Shown here: piece by piece, positions 33,870 to 44,880 of the stretch
Layout: the number at the start of each line of letters is the position of its first letter
How positions within the stretch are numbered: the first letter of the stretch is position 1
Origin: Neoceratodus forsteri
Lineage: Eukaryota; Chordata; Ceratodontiformes; Ceratodontidae
Direction of reading: 5' to 3'
Length of the DNA: 64,000 nucleotides
Assembly: GCA_016271365.2 (NCBI GenBank)
Contig: CM057453.1
Location: forward strand, 1,078,507,001-1,078,571,000
Translations under genes and position numbers: made by a program
Notes under the pieces: model-generated
Database searches by the model: none
Told to the model about the DNA's origin: nothing
The model's input: only the letters and a program-made list of their open reading frames with translations

Positions 33870-34300
33870 CTAGCCAGGTCATTGGTTCAAAAGTGGACAA
33901 TGACATCCAGCTCCCCCTTCCATCCTGCTGCCTAATGATACCCGAGATCTTCTTCCCACCCCTCTGGGCCATGGCACCATATAGGCACCTGACCTCCCTC
34001 CCTCCCTCTCCTCCACACTTCCTATTCCCTGATCTGTTCCCCTGACAATCAAGTCCCCCACCTGAAGATCCATCCTTCTCCTCTGGGATCCTCTCCCACC
34101 CTCACTGGGGTCTCCTCTATGGAAGACCCCCACATCCTCCCTTGACACTACCACGGGTGCCTCCTTTTGGCAGTCCAACCCCAATAGAGAAGTGTAGGGA
34201 TTTTGTGTTAGTATCACTTGTTGACTGTGCCTCTGATCCATCACCACCACCACTCTTCCAAAGCCCACCACCCCCACCCTTCTAGAACAGACCATGGTCC
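33870..34300 (-). pseudogene. CR1 ORF1 remnant (esterase-like)
   Basis: The minus-strand frame 33879-34295 contains DLQVGDLIVRGTDQGIGSV, corresponding to the block I of the SGNH/GDSL esterase found in CR1 ORF1 (VxVGDSxVRGTDRxI, catalytic Ser in GDS). Here the Ser position is Leu (GDL), so the catalytic residue is lost. The downstream part degrades with stops. The role of this ORF1 in CR1 is thought to involve particle formation or membrane interaction. Confidence 0.5.
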
Positions 34301-34554
34301 AGATGTTCCTTCACTGGCATAAGCTGAGGTAACTGTGGCAGAATTGGTGGTCCCTGGGTGGAGGAGAGCGTCCTCTGAACCCTAATCAACTTGCCCTGGA
34401 GTCTAGTGACTGCCTACCTCAACCCAAAAAGGTGTATGCAGATGGGGCAGCACCACAGTTTCCAGAAGGTATCTCTGAAAACTGCTACCCCACAGACACT
34501 ACACTGCATCACTACCAGCATTTCCAATTCCTACTCTCCCTGTGTTATTTAGAA

Positions 34555-34905
34555 ATAGTGCTGGGCAAAAGTTGTGAATTCCGCTTGAGCAGAATTTTCT
34601 CAGAATTTTCCAAACTTCTGCCTTTGTTTAAATTAGAGATACGGTGAAGTAAAACTTTGTTGGTGAAGTTTAGGCGAAGTGCCAAAAATTCACGCTTCGT
34701 GAAGCTTCCCCTCACCTGGGAAACATGACTTTGCTCAGATTGTGAAGTTTTTGCTGTGAAGTGTGGAAATCCACCCACGAAGTGCAGAATTCGGGGTCAA
34801 AATTCTGCACTTTGTGGTGAATTTCTGCACTTCATGATCTGCAAATTCCATGAAATTAGCAAATTAATTTGTGGAGTGAATTTTGCAAACTTTGCCCATC
34901 TCTAG
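34555..34905. mobile_element. hAT-like MITE
   Basis: The left end TAGTGCTGGGCAAA and the reverse complement of the right end TAGAGATGGGCAAA match at 11 of 14, and the similarity continues with GAATTC/AAATTCAC words. The interior is a series of GAATTTT/AAATTC words with local inverted symmetry. This is the appearance of short non-autonomous hAT elements in vertebrates. An exact 8-bp duplication was not found. Confidence 0.55.
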
Positions 34906-35057
34906 GTAAAATTGTAAATCTTCAGAATGTGTTTGCCAAATTTTCACCCTGTTCCGTGGAATTTTCTTGCTGAACTGAGGAATAATACACATGAACTGCA
35001 GAACTAATCTACAATTCATGTAATTATTTCGCAGTTCAGACAGAAAAAAAAAAAACA

Positions 35058-36192
35058 TTACCAAGTGTCTCTAGTAGCACCCCCACCCTCCGGTCACTGG
35101 CCCCATAAGAACTAAAAGTTTCACTGGTGTCTAGTGACCCCCCACCCTCCGAACAGAAGCTCTACTAGCCAGATTTTTAACATACCCCACTGTCGCACTT
35201 CTCTGGGACAAAGGTCCTTTGCCTACCATGACCTGCTATGGATGAACTCGCTGCACCATGACATCACTTCAGCATCTACCTTCGGCTCCTTCAAGGTTAA
35301 ACTTAAGCAACAGCTAGTTGCTGATGACAGTTATGACTGCTTCTAATAACCTTCCTTCTTGTGACCAGCACTTAATCTAACCTTATGCTATCCTGACCTT
35401 ATGCATAATTGTTCTCAGCATGTAAATAACTGCTCTAAGTTGCTAATCATTCTCCTTTCACATTTCCTCTTGATCCCTTCCATTCTTTCCCCTCACCCCT
35501 CTATGGCTTTCCCCCATCTTCCCCTTCCCTTCCCCCATTATATCTCCTGAGCTCCCTTGCTCACTTTAAAATGCTTTGTCCCATACCTTCTCACCTCTGA
35601 CGAGGTCCCTGGGCTGATACCATTCCTACCTTTTTGAGTAGTAGATATTAGGCTGAGTCTGTTCTCACTTTCCTGCAAAGGGTCATTTCATAAGACACCA
35701 CCCCCTCTAATGTGACCCTTTGAATTCCAGGTTTTAATCAAATATGCACTATGGCATATATTGTACAATGCCACATGCATTGGAACTTCTGTAGTTATAC
35801 ACTCTTGTAATATCTTGTATAATTCCTTGTTTTCTTTGTTCTCTATCTCATACTTTTCCAATATGAATTGTTCATCTGACGTGGAACCTATGAAATGAGC
35901 TTGTTCTCAAATGTGTTATCTGAAATTTCAATAAATAAATAAAATCCCATAAAAGTTTAATGTTTCCTTGTTGTCTAGTGACACCCCCACCCTCCAATCG
36001 CCAGCCCCATAAATGTTTTAAAGTTTCCCTGGTGTGTAGTGGCACCCACACTCCTCCAATCACCGGCCACATAAAAATGAAAGGTTTCTCTGGTGTCTAG
36101 TGGCAACCCCGACCATCTGATCACCAGCTAGATAAAGTTTAAAGTTTCCCTAGTGTCTAGTGGCACACCTCACCCTCTGATCACTGGCCCAG
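35058..36192. repeat. 61-bp minisatellite, split by an L2 3' end
   Basis: Units marked by GTCTAGTGGCACCCCCACC-like words start at about 35067 and 35129, then again at about 35974, 36035, 36096 and 36156, giving a period of 61-62 bp. Each unit also has GATCACTGGCCCCATAAA and GTTTAAAGTTTCCCT words. The array is interrupted by an L2 3' end (35156-35943). Confidence 0.75.
35156..35943 (+). mobile_element. L2-type LINE 3' end with C-terminal coding remnant
   Basis: The plus-strand frame to the stop at 35345 reads HCRTSLGQRSFAYHDLLWMN, SLHHDITSASTFGSFKVKLK and QQLVADDSYDCF, the C-terminus of L2 ORF2. The 3' UTR contains CT-rich sequence and ends ACGTGGAACCTATGAAATGAGCT...TTCTCAAATG, then TTTCAATAAATAAATAAA at 35943. 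It sits inside the 61-bp minisatellite, so it is younger than the array. Confidence 0.75.
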
Positions 36193-38755
36193 TATTTGCT
36201 GATCTGCCTCCTCCTCATTAACTAACTCAAGTGCCTGTCACAACTTCAGTAAATCAAAATGAACTGCTGACTCCTTCTTAGTGTTTACATCCCATGGTAG
36301 TCATGGAGACCTCCATGACTTCCACTCGATGTAAACACTATGAAGAGGAGCAAGTCATGAACCAGTTTTCTGATGCGCCCTGACCTGTACTACCACCCAG
36401 ACATCTCCAGGTAAGGGAGAAGAGCTGTCCTTTGGATGATCAGTTCTATCTCCCCCCCGGCTGACACCCAAGTGACCCACATCCCTTCCCAAACCCAAGT
36501 TGCCAATGTGGCAGGAGGTGAGGAACCAGTGCTTCAGCATTCCATGCCACTGGGCCAGCTTGGACAACCTTATTTTAAAGTCAGACCACTATATACTTGC
36601 CTTTTTCCTTTTATACAGTAGCATATTTATTTATTGTAATACTTGATTTATTGTTCTGAAGACTATTGTAAAATCCATGTTCATGTCCACTGTACCCCTT
36701 GCCCTGGGATGCTGGAAATTAGCTCAGATCAGTAGGTTCTTCCTGGAAAAAAATTGAAGTAAGACATAAATTGTGCCCACTAACATCTGGAAGATTCATT
36801 TGCCTTGTGACTAAAAATTACTTTTGTGTAGAGGCCTGAAGTTTGAAGGCCCATCAGAATGCATGTTTGCACCCCATTTATGCCTCAACACATTGCTACT
36901 GTGTATTTGGGCCCCTGCTGTTTTCTTTTTTAAACCCATTAATATCAGGGAGAAATAATGTGGTTGTGTATTAAAATCTGTCCTGTTTCTCTTTTGTAGC
37001 ATACTGTATCAAATTAGTAAATGTCAGTCATGTTCTGTTGCTCACATTATCACCACCTCCTCTTGATGCTAGCACAGTCTAGTATAGCACACATCCACAT
37101 TTGAAACAAATTAGAAAGTCATGATTGGAGGACAAGACCTGGATTCAGTTCAAAGGATTAAATCCCCCCCACACACACTAACCAAACGAAAGCCACTGCT
37201 ATTCTTATGATTTGGTTTCTTTTCTGAACCAAGTGCCAAGATATAGTAAAATGTCAGCTGGACCCATCTTCTATGGGATTTGTACATGCTTCAGTTTGGA
37301 AACTGAATGACAGATAAGATCAGACTTATAATGCCTTGCTGAATATGCATGTGACTTTTTGTAAGCATTCTAGGGAATCCTGCCAAATTTGAGGCTTACC
37401 TCTAAGGACTGCCAAGAATTAGTGTTCTACATATTGAAAGGCTCCTATTGTGGACCAAATTACGTATCAGAAGATAACTACTTGTGTCATGCTCAGAAGT
37501 CAAATGATTTTGGAAATCCTATCTAAAATAGAGCAGCAAAATTGTTTGGCATTTTGCATGAAGTTGAAGGATCTGGGTCACTAGCAAACAACTATGAGCC
37601 TTTGTATGTTTGAGTGGGACGGTGTTCCTAATTTAAATGATGCTTTCCTCGGGTGGTGAAATGAAATGCCTTGTAAACTAGGTGGCATATTTCACTCACA
37701 TAGTAAACACAGATCCATATTTTAAGCATGAGCTGTAGCTTCCATTTACTCAGACAGAAGCTGGCCAAGGTCATGATAGGAGGCACTGGGCCAGTCATTG
37801 TCTCTCATGGATTTCCTTTTTCCATTGGGTCTCAGAGTGGCATGGAATTGAAGGGTGGATGGGTGCTGCAATGGGTGAGTGTGGGAGGGAGAATATCTGT
37901 GTTCTAATCTTGCTTGGTGGCTGGGGGGAGGAGGCTGGGATGGGTTTGCAATTGGGTGGGTTCTAAGTTCTTTCTGCTGTGGTCAGAGGGAAGGTGGTGG
38001 GTGCTGCAACAGTGGATGGGATGATGGGTGCTGTTATTTAATAAAGCTAGGTAGGGCAATGTGTTGGGTGCTTCAAGAGGATGGGGGACGAGAACCCTTT
38101 TTTAAAATAAAAACACACTAAACCACTGCTACTATATATGACTTCCAAGCCACTGGGGGGAGTTCTCCCTCTATACTTAGTTAAAGGAGACGTCTCATGT
38201 ATACAGTGCAGTGTATTTGCTTGCTTCAGCTCTCCTATGTCAAATTCATTCCCTCACTTGATATTTCCAGTCAGCAATTGTGGTTTAAGGAGCATTTGAA
38301 ATGTGAAAAATAAACTTTTTAAACTAAGTGATCTAGCTATTTCTCCAGCTGCTGAAAGGAGGATGTGTGTCATCTGGGCACTGGAAGCAGTCAGTTTACT
38401 TCTGCCATGAGGTTACAACTGTCTAACAGTGAGATACAAGCAGCACAAAGAAATATATATTTTTTTTGCTTGTGAGTGAAATACTTTTAGATGCATTATT
38501 TGCTATGCACAAATAAAGGCTACTAGTACTACACACTGAGTAAGTGATGTGACAGGACCATCTTAAGCCATTGCAAACTTGAAAAAATAAGGATAGAAAG
38601 CACTGAAAACCTTATGCTTTCTTCTGAGCTGTCTGCAGTGACAGCAAAGAATGGGAGGGGTTGTATTACAAGTGCCTCATTTACATATACATGGAGATTG
38701 GCTTGAAGCTTTACAAGTTTATGTCAGTGCCTCACAATCTAGATATGTGTTACAA
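36193..38755. other. Non-coding stretch without recognised genes
   Basis: No protein family, repeat end or RNA gene could be recognised. A small dyad exists at about 36280-36340 (AGTGTTTACATC against GATGTAAACACT, with GTCATGGAGACCTCCATGACT between). A G-rich stretch lies at 37855-38000. This may be the most unique-looking DNA in the window. Confidence 0.4.
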
Positions 38756-38863
38756 CAGAAGCAAGCATTTGTCAATGCCGAATGTTTGCTTGCTGGCATT
38801 GGCATTGGTAGTGTAAGAGTTAGAGAGATACATAATAGGAATGGCAGTGAAGTACTGAACTGA

Positions 38864-38987
38864 AGGAAGGAAGAAGTAGGCTGCTGGTTAACTAGGATCT
38901 GCAGCTTATCCATTAGGTAGGGAAATGGGCAGACTGGGTGGGCCAAGCGGTCCTTATCTGCCGTCAAAATCTATGTTTCTATGTTTA
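38864..38987 (+). mobile_element. CR1 LINE 3' tail
   Basis: The segment ends with GGGCAGACTGGGTGGGCC, a GTCCTTATCTGCCGTCAAAA word and CTATGTTTCTATGTTT, the same end as the CR1 copies at 44877 (plus strand) and 50955 (minus strand). Copy 2 of the surrounding repeat lacks this segment, so it is an insertion specific to copy 1. Confidence 0.8.
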
Positions 38988-39369
38988 AAACAACCCTTCA
39001 TTACTCTCAGAGATCAGATAGGCATTGGGGTGTGCCTTTGGGTCATTGGCCATAATTCCCATGCCATTTCACCACACCCTACCCTGCAGGCACCGACAAG
39101 TGTCACGGTGTGCCTTGGGGTCTTTGGGCCTTACGCTCACCCCATTCCATAAGGAAATACAGTGATATGGGTGCAGTATAAGAGAATGGAGTGAACTTTG
39201 GGCCGAAGAGTCCAAGGCACACCTCGATGCCTGTCACTGGCTGCAGGGTGTGGGGGGGGGTGGAATGGCATGAGCATTACAGGTGACAATCCCAAGTCAC
39301 ATCCCTGATGCCTGTCAGTCTCTACAGGACTGGGCGTTATGGTTGGAAACCCTAATGCCCAGGGCTTTT

Positions 39370-40250
39370 GTTGGTATTTTCACTCCAAATTTTCAACATG
39401 GGTTTTTTGTGACCCACCTCATGAACAGTGGCAATATCAGTTCATTAGTGGAAAGCTGATTTTGCACAACGACTATGCCATTTGACACCACAGGTGTGAA
39501 ATTACATTTCAAACAGGATGCAAAAAATGACAGCTGTACTGTTCACGGGAAGGTGTACAAAATGGCAATGTTGAAAATCTGGGGTGAAAATATAAAAAAA
39601 CTGAAGTCACGAGTGTGCCTAGAAACTGTGCAACTCACATCCGTGAAGTAATTAGTTTGGGGAATTTTTACAGCAGATTGTCAACACAGACATTTTGGGA
39701 CCTCTGCTCATTAACAGTGTCACTGTGATATTCTTAGTCTGTCCCGAACATTGATTTCCCACAGCGACCGCGCATTTCTGTGCTGGAAGTGCGAAAACAC
39801 ATTTCAGCCAGGGTGTGAAAAATGACAGCTGTACTGTTCATAAGGAGGTGTGGAAAAATGCCAGTGTTGAAAATCTGGACTGAAAATATTACAAATTCGA
39901 GAACTTACTAGGGTGCATGGAAACTGCGCAATGCGCGCTTGTAACGCAGTCGTTTTATGGACTTTTATCACAAAATTTTCAACATAGCCATTTTAAGACC
40001 TCTGTTCATGAACAGTGTCACTGTGACTTTCTTAATCTGTCCCAAACAGTGATTTCACACACCTACCATGCCGATGTGCTCTACATGCGCAAAAACACAT
40101 TTTGGGCAAAATGTGAAAAATGACAGCTGTACTGCTCATAAGGAGGTGTGGTAAAATGGCAATGTTGAAAATCTGAAATGAAAATAGTAAAAATTCTCGA
40201 AGTTATGAACGTGCATAGGAACTGCGCAGTGCATGCTTGTAAAACAGTCA
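39370..40250 (+). repeat. ~295-bp tandem foldback units
   Basis: ATGACAGCTGTACTG-TCA recurs at 39528, 39822 and 40120, giving spacings of 294 and 298 bp. Each unit also contains GTTGAAAATCTGG, ACTGTGCAA/ACTGCGCA and CATGAACAGTGTCACTGTGA. Within a unit the segment GACAGCTGTACTGTTCATAAGGAGGTG...GTTGAAAAT is complementary to the next TTTTCAACAT...GACCTCTGTTCATGAACAGTG, so each unit folds on itself with arms of about 60 bp. Confidence 0.75.
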
Positions 40251-40253
40251 TTT

Positions 40254-40440
40254 TTGGGAATTTGTTTCAACAAAGGGTTTTGGGGGACCTACCTCATGAA
40301 CTGTGACACTGTCATTTCATTACTCAGTCCCAAAAGGTGGTTCCATGCAGTGTCCGAGAAATCACCTTTTGGGACAGAATAAGAAAATGACAGTGGTTGA
40401 GTTCATGAGGTGGGGTCCCAAGAACCCCATGTTGAAAATT
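40254..40440. repeat. Strong imperfect inverted repeat, ~85-bp arms
   Basis: The left arm contains TTTCAACAAAGGGTTTTGGG, CACCTCATGAACT-like words, CACTGTCATTTCATTACT and GTCCCAAAAGGTGG. The complement of the right arm contains TTTCAACATGGGGTTCTTGGG, CCCACCTCATGAACTC, CACTGTCATTTTCTTATTC and GTCCCAAAAGGTGA. The same dyad is present in copy 2 at about 50095-50290. Confidence 0.8.
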
Positions 40441-40736
40441 TGGTGAAAAAATTCCCCAAAATAGCCGAGATATGCACCAAAGTTAAAAAACCAAAAACAT
40501 TTATACCATTATACAGCTTACCGGCATTTCTTCAGTTCACGGTCAACTCTGAAAAGTGCAGACGTGTTCCAGGTCCACCAAAGATTGTCACGCTGGCCTC
40601 CAGAGGTAAGTATGGGGTGAGAGGGGGTGTGAGGAGGTGGAGTATGCACAGGGTGGGCGTGGGTTGGGGAGGGGGCAAGAGAGTTGATGGGGGACCATGT
40701 TCTTTTGTTCTAGGTGTTTTTTTTATGAAGATGATG

Positions 40737-41040
40737 TGGGACTTTTGCCACACTGGGGTGGACTCCCAGCATGGCACCTGGAAGTTTGTTTGGGGGCAGT
40801 GGAGCCGACGAGGGACCGGACACCCCTGTGGGCCACAGACTTTTGCCTCACCGGGGTGGATTCCCAGTGTGGCACCTGGAAGTTTGCTTTTGGTGGGGTA
40901 GTGGAGCCGATGGGGGATTGGGCACCCCCATCAGTCATACAGTGTGCGGGAGAGGAGGGGAGCACATGAGCATGCTTGGGTGGGCTCCCAGCGTGCTGCC
41001 TAGGTGTTCATAGGGGGGAACTGGACCAACGGGGATCAGA
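40737..41040 (+). repeat. ~105-bp tandem units
   Basis: Three units share CTGGGGTGGACTCCCAG, ATGGCACCTGGAAGTTTG and GTGGAGCCGA-GGGGGA words, starting near 40756, 40849 and 40978. The third is more diverged. A related unit is at 50625-50700 in copy 2. Long open frames on both strands here come from the repeat. Confidence 0.6.
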
Positions 41041-41108
41041 AACAAACTGTCTATGACAGTTCAGATGCACCTTGACCACAGAGGGTAGCTGGCCTGGGAG
41101 GTTGGCAG

Positions 41109-41835
41109 GTGGTTAGGAAGGACAAGTCGGGTGCCCCATCACTCAATGCTCTCCAATGTATCGCATCCACAAGCCATATAAAAACTACAAATAGGTATCT
41201 GCCTCTATCTCTGAAATCAAACAAAGTGGCAGAAGACACTGCAGAGCAGGACACTGCAGCACAGGAGCTAGCGCAACAAAACTCACCCAAAACAGGGACC
41301 AAAACAAAAAAAGCAAAAAGGAAATCCAAAACACTTCTGATCATAGGAGACTCCATGATTTAGGGAGTTGATACCTACCTCCAGCCGGGGGTAATGATCA
41401 GATGCCTCCCAGGTACATCAGCATGGAGAGACACTGACCACATTGCTAAAGTTGTGTAGAAAGCAGGAGAAAACATTGATGTTCTGGTACACATAGGTAC
41501 TAATGATCTCACCAGCCGGTCAGTTGTGGAGGCCAAAGAACACCTGACCAGGCTGGGAGACAAACTGTCATCCATTTCATCCAGCATCTCCTTCTCTGAG
41601 ATCCTGCCAGTCTGGGAGAGGGGGGCAGATGGACAGAAGGTCAGAGAAGGGGAGATGGGGAGCTAAACATGTGGCTCAAGGGCTGGTGCCAGGATAAAGG
41701 ACACAAATTTGTAGGTAATTTGCAAAAGTTTTGAAAGTAAAAATTCTTTAAATTCGATCGGCTGCATCTGATTAAGGTGGGAGTCAGTGCATTGGGGCAG
41801 ACATTAGATGTCTTTGCAGAATATTTAAACTAGCA
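41109..41835 (+). pseudogene. CR1 ORF1 remnant with SGNH/GDSL esterase motifs
   Basis: The frame starting near 41109 gives a basic, Lys/Gln-rich N-terminus, then KTLLIIGDSMI (about 41330-41362), matching esterase block I with the catalytic Ser of GDS. After a stop it continues with MIRCLPGTSAWRDTDHIAKVV and VLVHIGTNDLT (about 41481-41511), matching block III (GTND) of the SGNH family. CR1 and L2-clade LINEs commonly carry such an esterase in ORF1. Stops at about 41363, 41459 and beyond show that it is dead. Confidence 0.75.
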
Positions 41836-42041
41836 AATGGGGAGAGGGGTGCAGCACACGACACAACAAATGGGAAGAACACCCCCCCCCCAGCTAGTGA
41901 TCAAACAAGAGTTCAGCATGTTTGTAGTTCATTTGCATCACCAGGTAAAGAAAAAGGTCTGGCTCCCCATACGACACACAGGGGAAATGCAGGACCTTGC
42001 CCAATAACTAACACACCAAAATCTGGCCAATGGAATATCAT

Positions 42042-44800
42042 GAAAACAAATGCCTGCAGTCTGGGAAACAAGATCCCAGATCTGCAGGCAACAAAGACAG
42101 AGGCTAAACTGGACATAGTAGCCATTAGAGAGACATGAGTCACTGGTAACCACACTTGGGAGCCTTCAGTACCTGGCTATGTACTGTTTAGAAGAGATCA
42201 AGATGCAAAAAGGGGGGGATGGAGTGACCCTTTATGTCAATGAAAATATCAAACTAACAGAAGTTCAGAATACACAAAAGGAACCAGAAGAACTGTGGGT
42301 CACCCTGGAAACAGGAAATGAGACAGCCATATGAACTGGGATTGTCTACAAGCCTCCAGACCAGGGGGAGGACATAGACACATTACTGTTAGAAGATATA
42401 CAAAACATGACAGCTAAAGGGGAGGTTCTGATAATGGGAGACTTCAACATGCCAGATACAGATTAGTCAATACCAGTAGGAACATCTGCCAGAACTTGAC
42501 ACATGGTGGATTCCCTGCAGGGGGACAGCCTCAAACAGGTGGATACCCGGCAGAGGGAGGGCCTCAAACAACTGATTCCTGTACAACAACCCACAAGAGA
42601 CAGGGCTATCCTAGATCTAGTACTGACTAACGGGGAAAGGATCACAGATATCCAGGTAGAAGGTCACCTAGGGGCCAGTGACCATCACATGGTATGGTTC
42701 AATTTGGCCACTAGAACTAAATCATCTCATTCCAAGGCAAAAATATGGGACTTCAGAGGAACTGATTTTAATAAAATGGCCAACAGAGTTAAGCTAGCCC
42801 TGGCAAGAAGAAATACAGGTAAGGGGGTACAGGCAAAGTGGGCAAGCATTAAGGATGCAATACTTGAAGCAACATCCCATTGTGTTAGAGAGAAAAGCAA
42901 GAGCAAAAGAAGGAGGAAACCACTTTGGTTCTCAACAACAGTAGCAGGAAAGGTCAGGCCTTCAGGAAATACAAGGGAACGCAGCAGGACGAAGACAGGG
43001 AGGCATGCCAAACTTCCCTAAGGGAAGCAGGGAAGGCAGTAAGGCAGGCAAAGGCCCAAACCAAGGAAACACTAGCATGAACAGTAAAAGAAGGGGACAA
43101 GGCTTTCTATAGATACTTTAGTGAAAGGAGAAAGTCTGGAGGGGATATTGCTAAGATCTAAGAGGATAAGGGGAAGTGTGTGGAGGAGGACCAAGAAAAA
43201 GCATCTATCCTAAATAGATACTTCTAATCAGTATTTACTGTGGAGAAGGCAGGGCAGAGCCCACAGCTCAGCACCATGGACACGTGGGGAGGGAGGTGTG
43301 CACTAGTCCCTTCACAAAAGAAAGAGTCCTACAAGAGCTCACTAAACTCATGGTGGACAAGGCAATGGGACCTGATGGCATACATCCCAGGATACTAAAG
43401 GAGTTCAGGGTGGAACTAGCAGAGCCATTATCAGCACTGTTCAGTGAGTGTCTGAGCACAGAAGATATCCCAGAAGACTGGAGAAAGGCTCATGTGATCC
43501 CGCTCCACAAGAGTGGTAGCAGGGAGAAGGCAGAGAACTACAGACCAATCAGTCTTAACTCAGTAGTGGGCAAGATTATGGAGGCACTCCTTAAGGAAAG
43601 GATAGTGCAACACCTGGAATCCATAGGAGCACAGGATCCAAGACAGCATGAGTTTACAATAAGAAGGTCCTGTCAAACTAATCTCATAGATTTCTTTGAC
43701 TGGGTAACCAGAGTGGTGGACCTAGGGGGTGCAGTTGATGTCGCCTACCTTGACTTCAGCAAAGCTTTCAATACTGTTCCACATAGAAGATTGATTAATA
43801 AGCTGGATAGGCTCAGGGTTGGTCAGAAGTTGGTCATCTGGGTGTCAAACTGGTTGGCAGGCAGAAAACAGAGAGTAGTGATAAATAGTATACAGTCAGA
43901 AGAGATGCAAGTCACAAGTGGGGTACCTCAGGGATCAGTCCTGCGGCCAGTCTTCTTCAATATCTTCAGCAGTGACATTGCAGATGGACTGGAGGGTAAG
44001 GTTTGTCTGTTTGCAGATGACACCAAGATCTGTGACAGAGTAAATGATTCAGATGGGGTGGACAGAATGAGAAGAGATCTGGATAAACTGGCAAAATGGT
44101 CAGAAGAGTGGCAACTGAGGTTTAACACAAAGAAGTACAAGATTATGCATATAGGGAAGAGAAACCCAGAAGCCACTTATAGGTTAGGAGGGGAGCTGCT
44201 GGTAATCACAAGGGAAAAAAAGACTTGGGCATCATCATCACAGATGACCCGAAATCATCCAAGCAGGCCACTAAAGCAGTAGATAAGGCTAGAGGGATGT
44301 TGGGGTGTATTAGTAGGGGTATAACAAGTCATAAGAGGGAGGTAATGATCCCTCTTTACAAGACACTGGTTAGGCCCCATCTGAAGTACTGCATGCAGTA
44401 CTGGAGGCTGCACCTGCACAAGTACATTAACAAAATGAAGGCAGTCCAGAGAAGGGCAACCAAAACAGTGCAGGGACTGCATCAGAAAACATATGAGGAC
44501 AGATTAATAGAGCTAAATATGTATACCCTAGAGCAGAGGAGGGAGAGAGGTGATATGATCAAAACATTCAAACATCTTTAAGGGTATTAACAAGGTGAAA
44601 GAATCTAACATGTTTCAGTATAAGAAAAATAGCAGGACAAGAGGACACAGCATGAGATTAGAGGGAGGCTGATTAAGGGGTAATGTGAGGAATTTATTTT
44701 TCACAGCAAGGGTGGTGGATGCATGGAACGGCCTACTTCAGTAAGTGGTGGATATGAATACAGTGCAGGGCTGCAAACAGGCATGGCACATTCATAAGGT
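42042..44800 (+). pseudogene. CR1 ORF2 remnant: endonuclease, RT and C-terminal part
   Basis: The endonuclease begins TNACSLGNKIPDLQATKTEA and has LDIVAIRET, YVLFRRDQDAKRGG, MGDFNMPDTD-like sequence and DLVLTNGERITDIQVEGHLG with GASDHHMVWF (42600-42700). The RT frame 43284-44282 has KAMGPDGIHPRILKEF, IPLHKSGSREKAENYRPISL, VAYLDFSKAFNTVPH, TSGVPQGSVLRPVFFNI and CLFADDTKIC (catalytic Asp pair). A frameshift in the A-run near 44214-44220 moves the remainder into another frame (44225-44581), with ARGMLGCISRGITSHKREVM, LVRPHLKYC and ERGDMIKTFKHL. FFTARVVDAWNGLLQ (about 44697) ends the protein. Confidence 0.85.
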
Positions 44801-44880
44801 AGAAAAAATGGGCAGACTGGATGGGCCCTGTGGTCCTTATCTGCTGTCAACTTCAGTGTTTCTGTGTTTATACAACATGA

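Larger units (their letters stand above)
26803..34320 (-). mobile_element. CR1 LINE carrying nested L2 and SINE insertions
   Basis: Read from 34320 down, the element contains an ORF1 remnant, endonuclease, RT and C-terminal part, and ends at a CR1-type tail of repeated CTATGT/GTTTCTATG words (26803-26830). Two insertions split it: an L2 at 27474-30590 flanked by TACTGCCT (27466-27473 and 30591-30598), and a SINE at 31664-32234 flanked by CCCCTCTTCCTTTT (31650-31663 and 32235-32248). Removing the L2 with one duplicate joins ...VLMVARQ to YDMRAGRACGMLGCIGWG in frame, matching the same region of the CR1 at 41050-44877. The original element is about 3.8 kb. Confidence 0.85.
38756..41045 (+). repeat. 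Unidentified multi-dyad repeat, copy 1
   Basis: This copy aligns with 48988-50860 from GCAAGCATTTGTCAATGCCG onwards. It is built of successive imperfect inverted repeats: a terminal hairpin (GCAAGCA / TGCTTGC, about 38760-38792), a dyad with arms of about 55 bp (39085-39145 against 39190-39240), an outer dyad enclosing it (about 39000-39090 against 39235-39330), three ~295-bp tandem foldback units (39370-40250), a strong dyad at 40254-40440, and three ~105-bp tandem units at 40737-41040. No transposase, RT or other protein is visible. A CR1 3' fragment (38864-38987) has inserted. It may be a complex foldback transposon or a satellite-like element. Confidence 0.7.
41050..44877 (+). mobile_element. 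CR1 LINE, near full length, inactive
   Basis: The element contains an esterase-type ORF1 remnant (41109-41835), an ORF2 remnant with endonuclease, RT and C-terminal domain (about 42042-44800), and the CR1 3' tail GGGCAGACTGGATGGGCC...CTGTGTTT (44812-44877). The 5' end abuts the multi-dyad repeat. Most ORF2 damage is in the endonuclease part, while the RT has a 332-codon open frame. A second CR1 3' end follows directly at 44881. Confidence 0.85.

Noticed and set aside
40532..41013. Several open frames of 80-90 codons in the 40.5-41.0 kb region
   Set aside because: They are produced by the ~105-bp tandem units and have matching frames on both strands.
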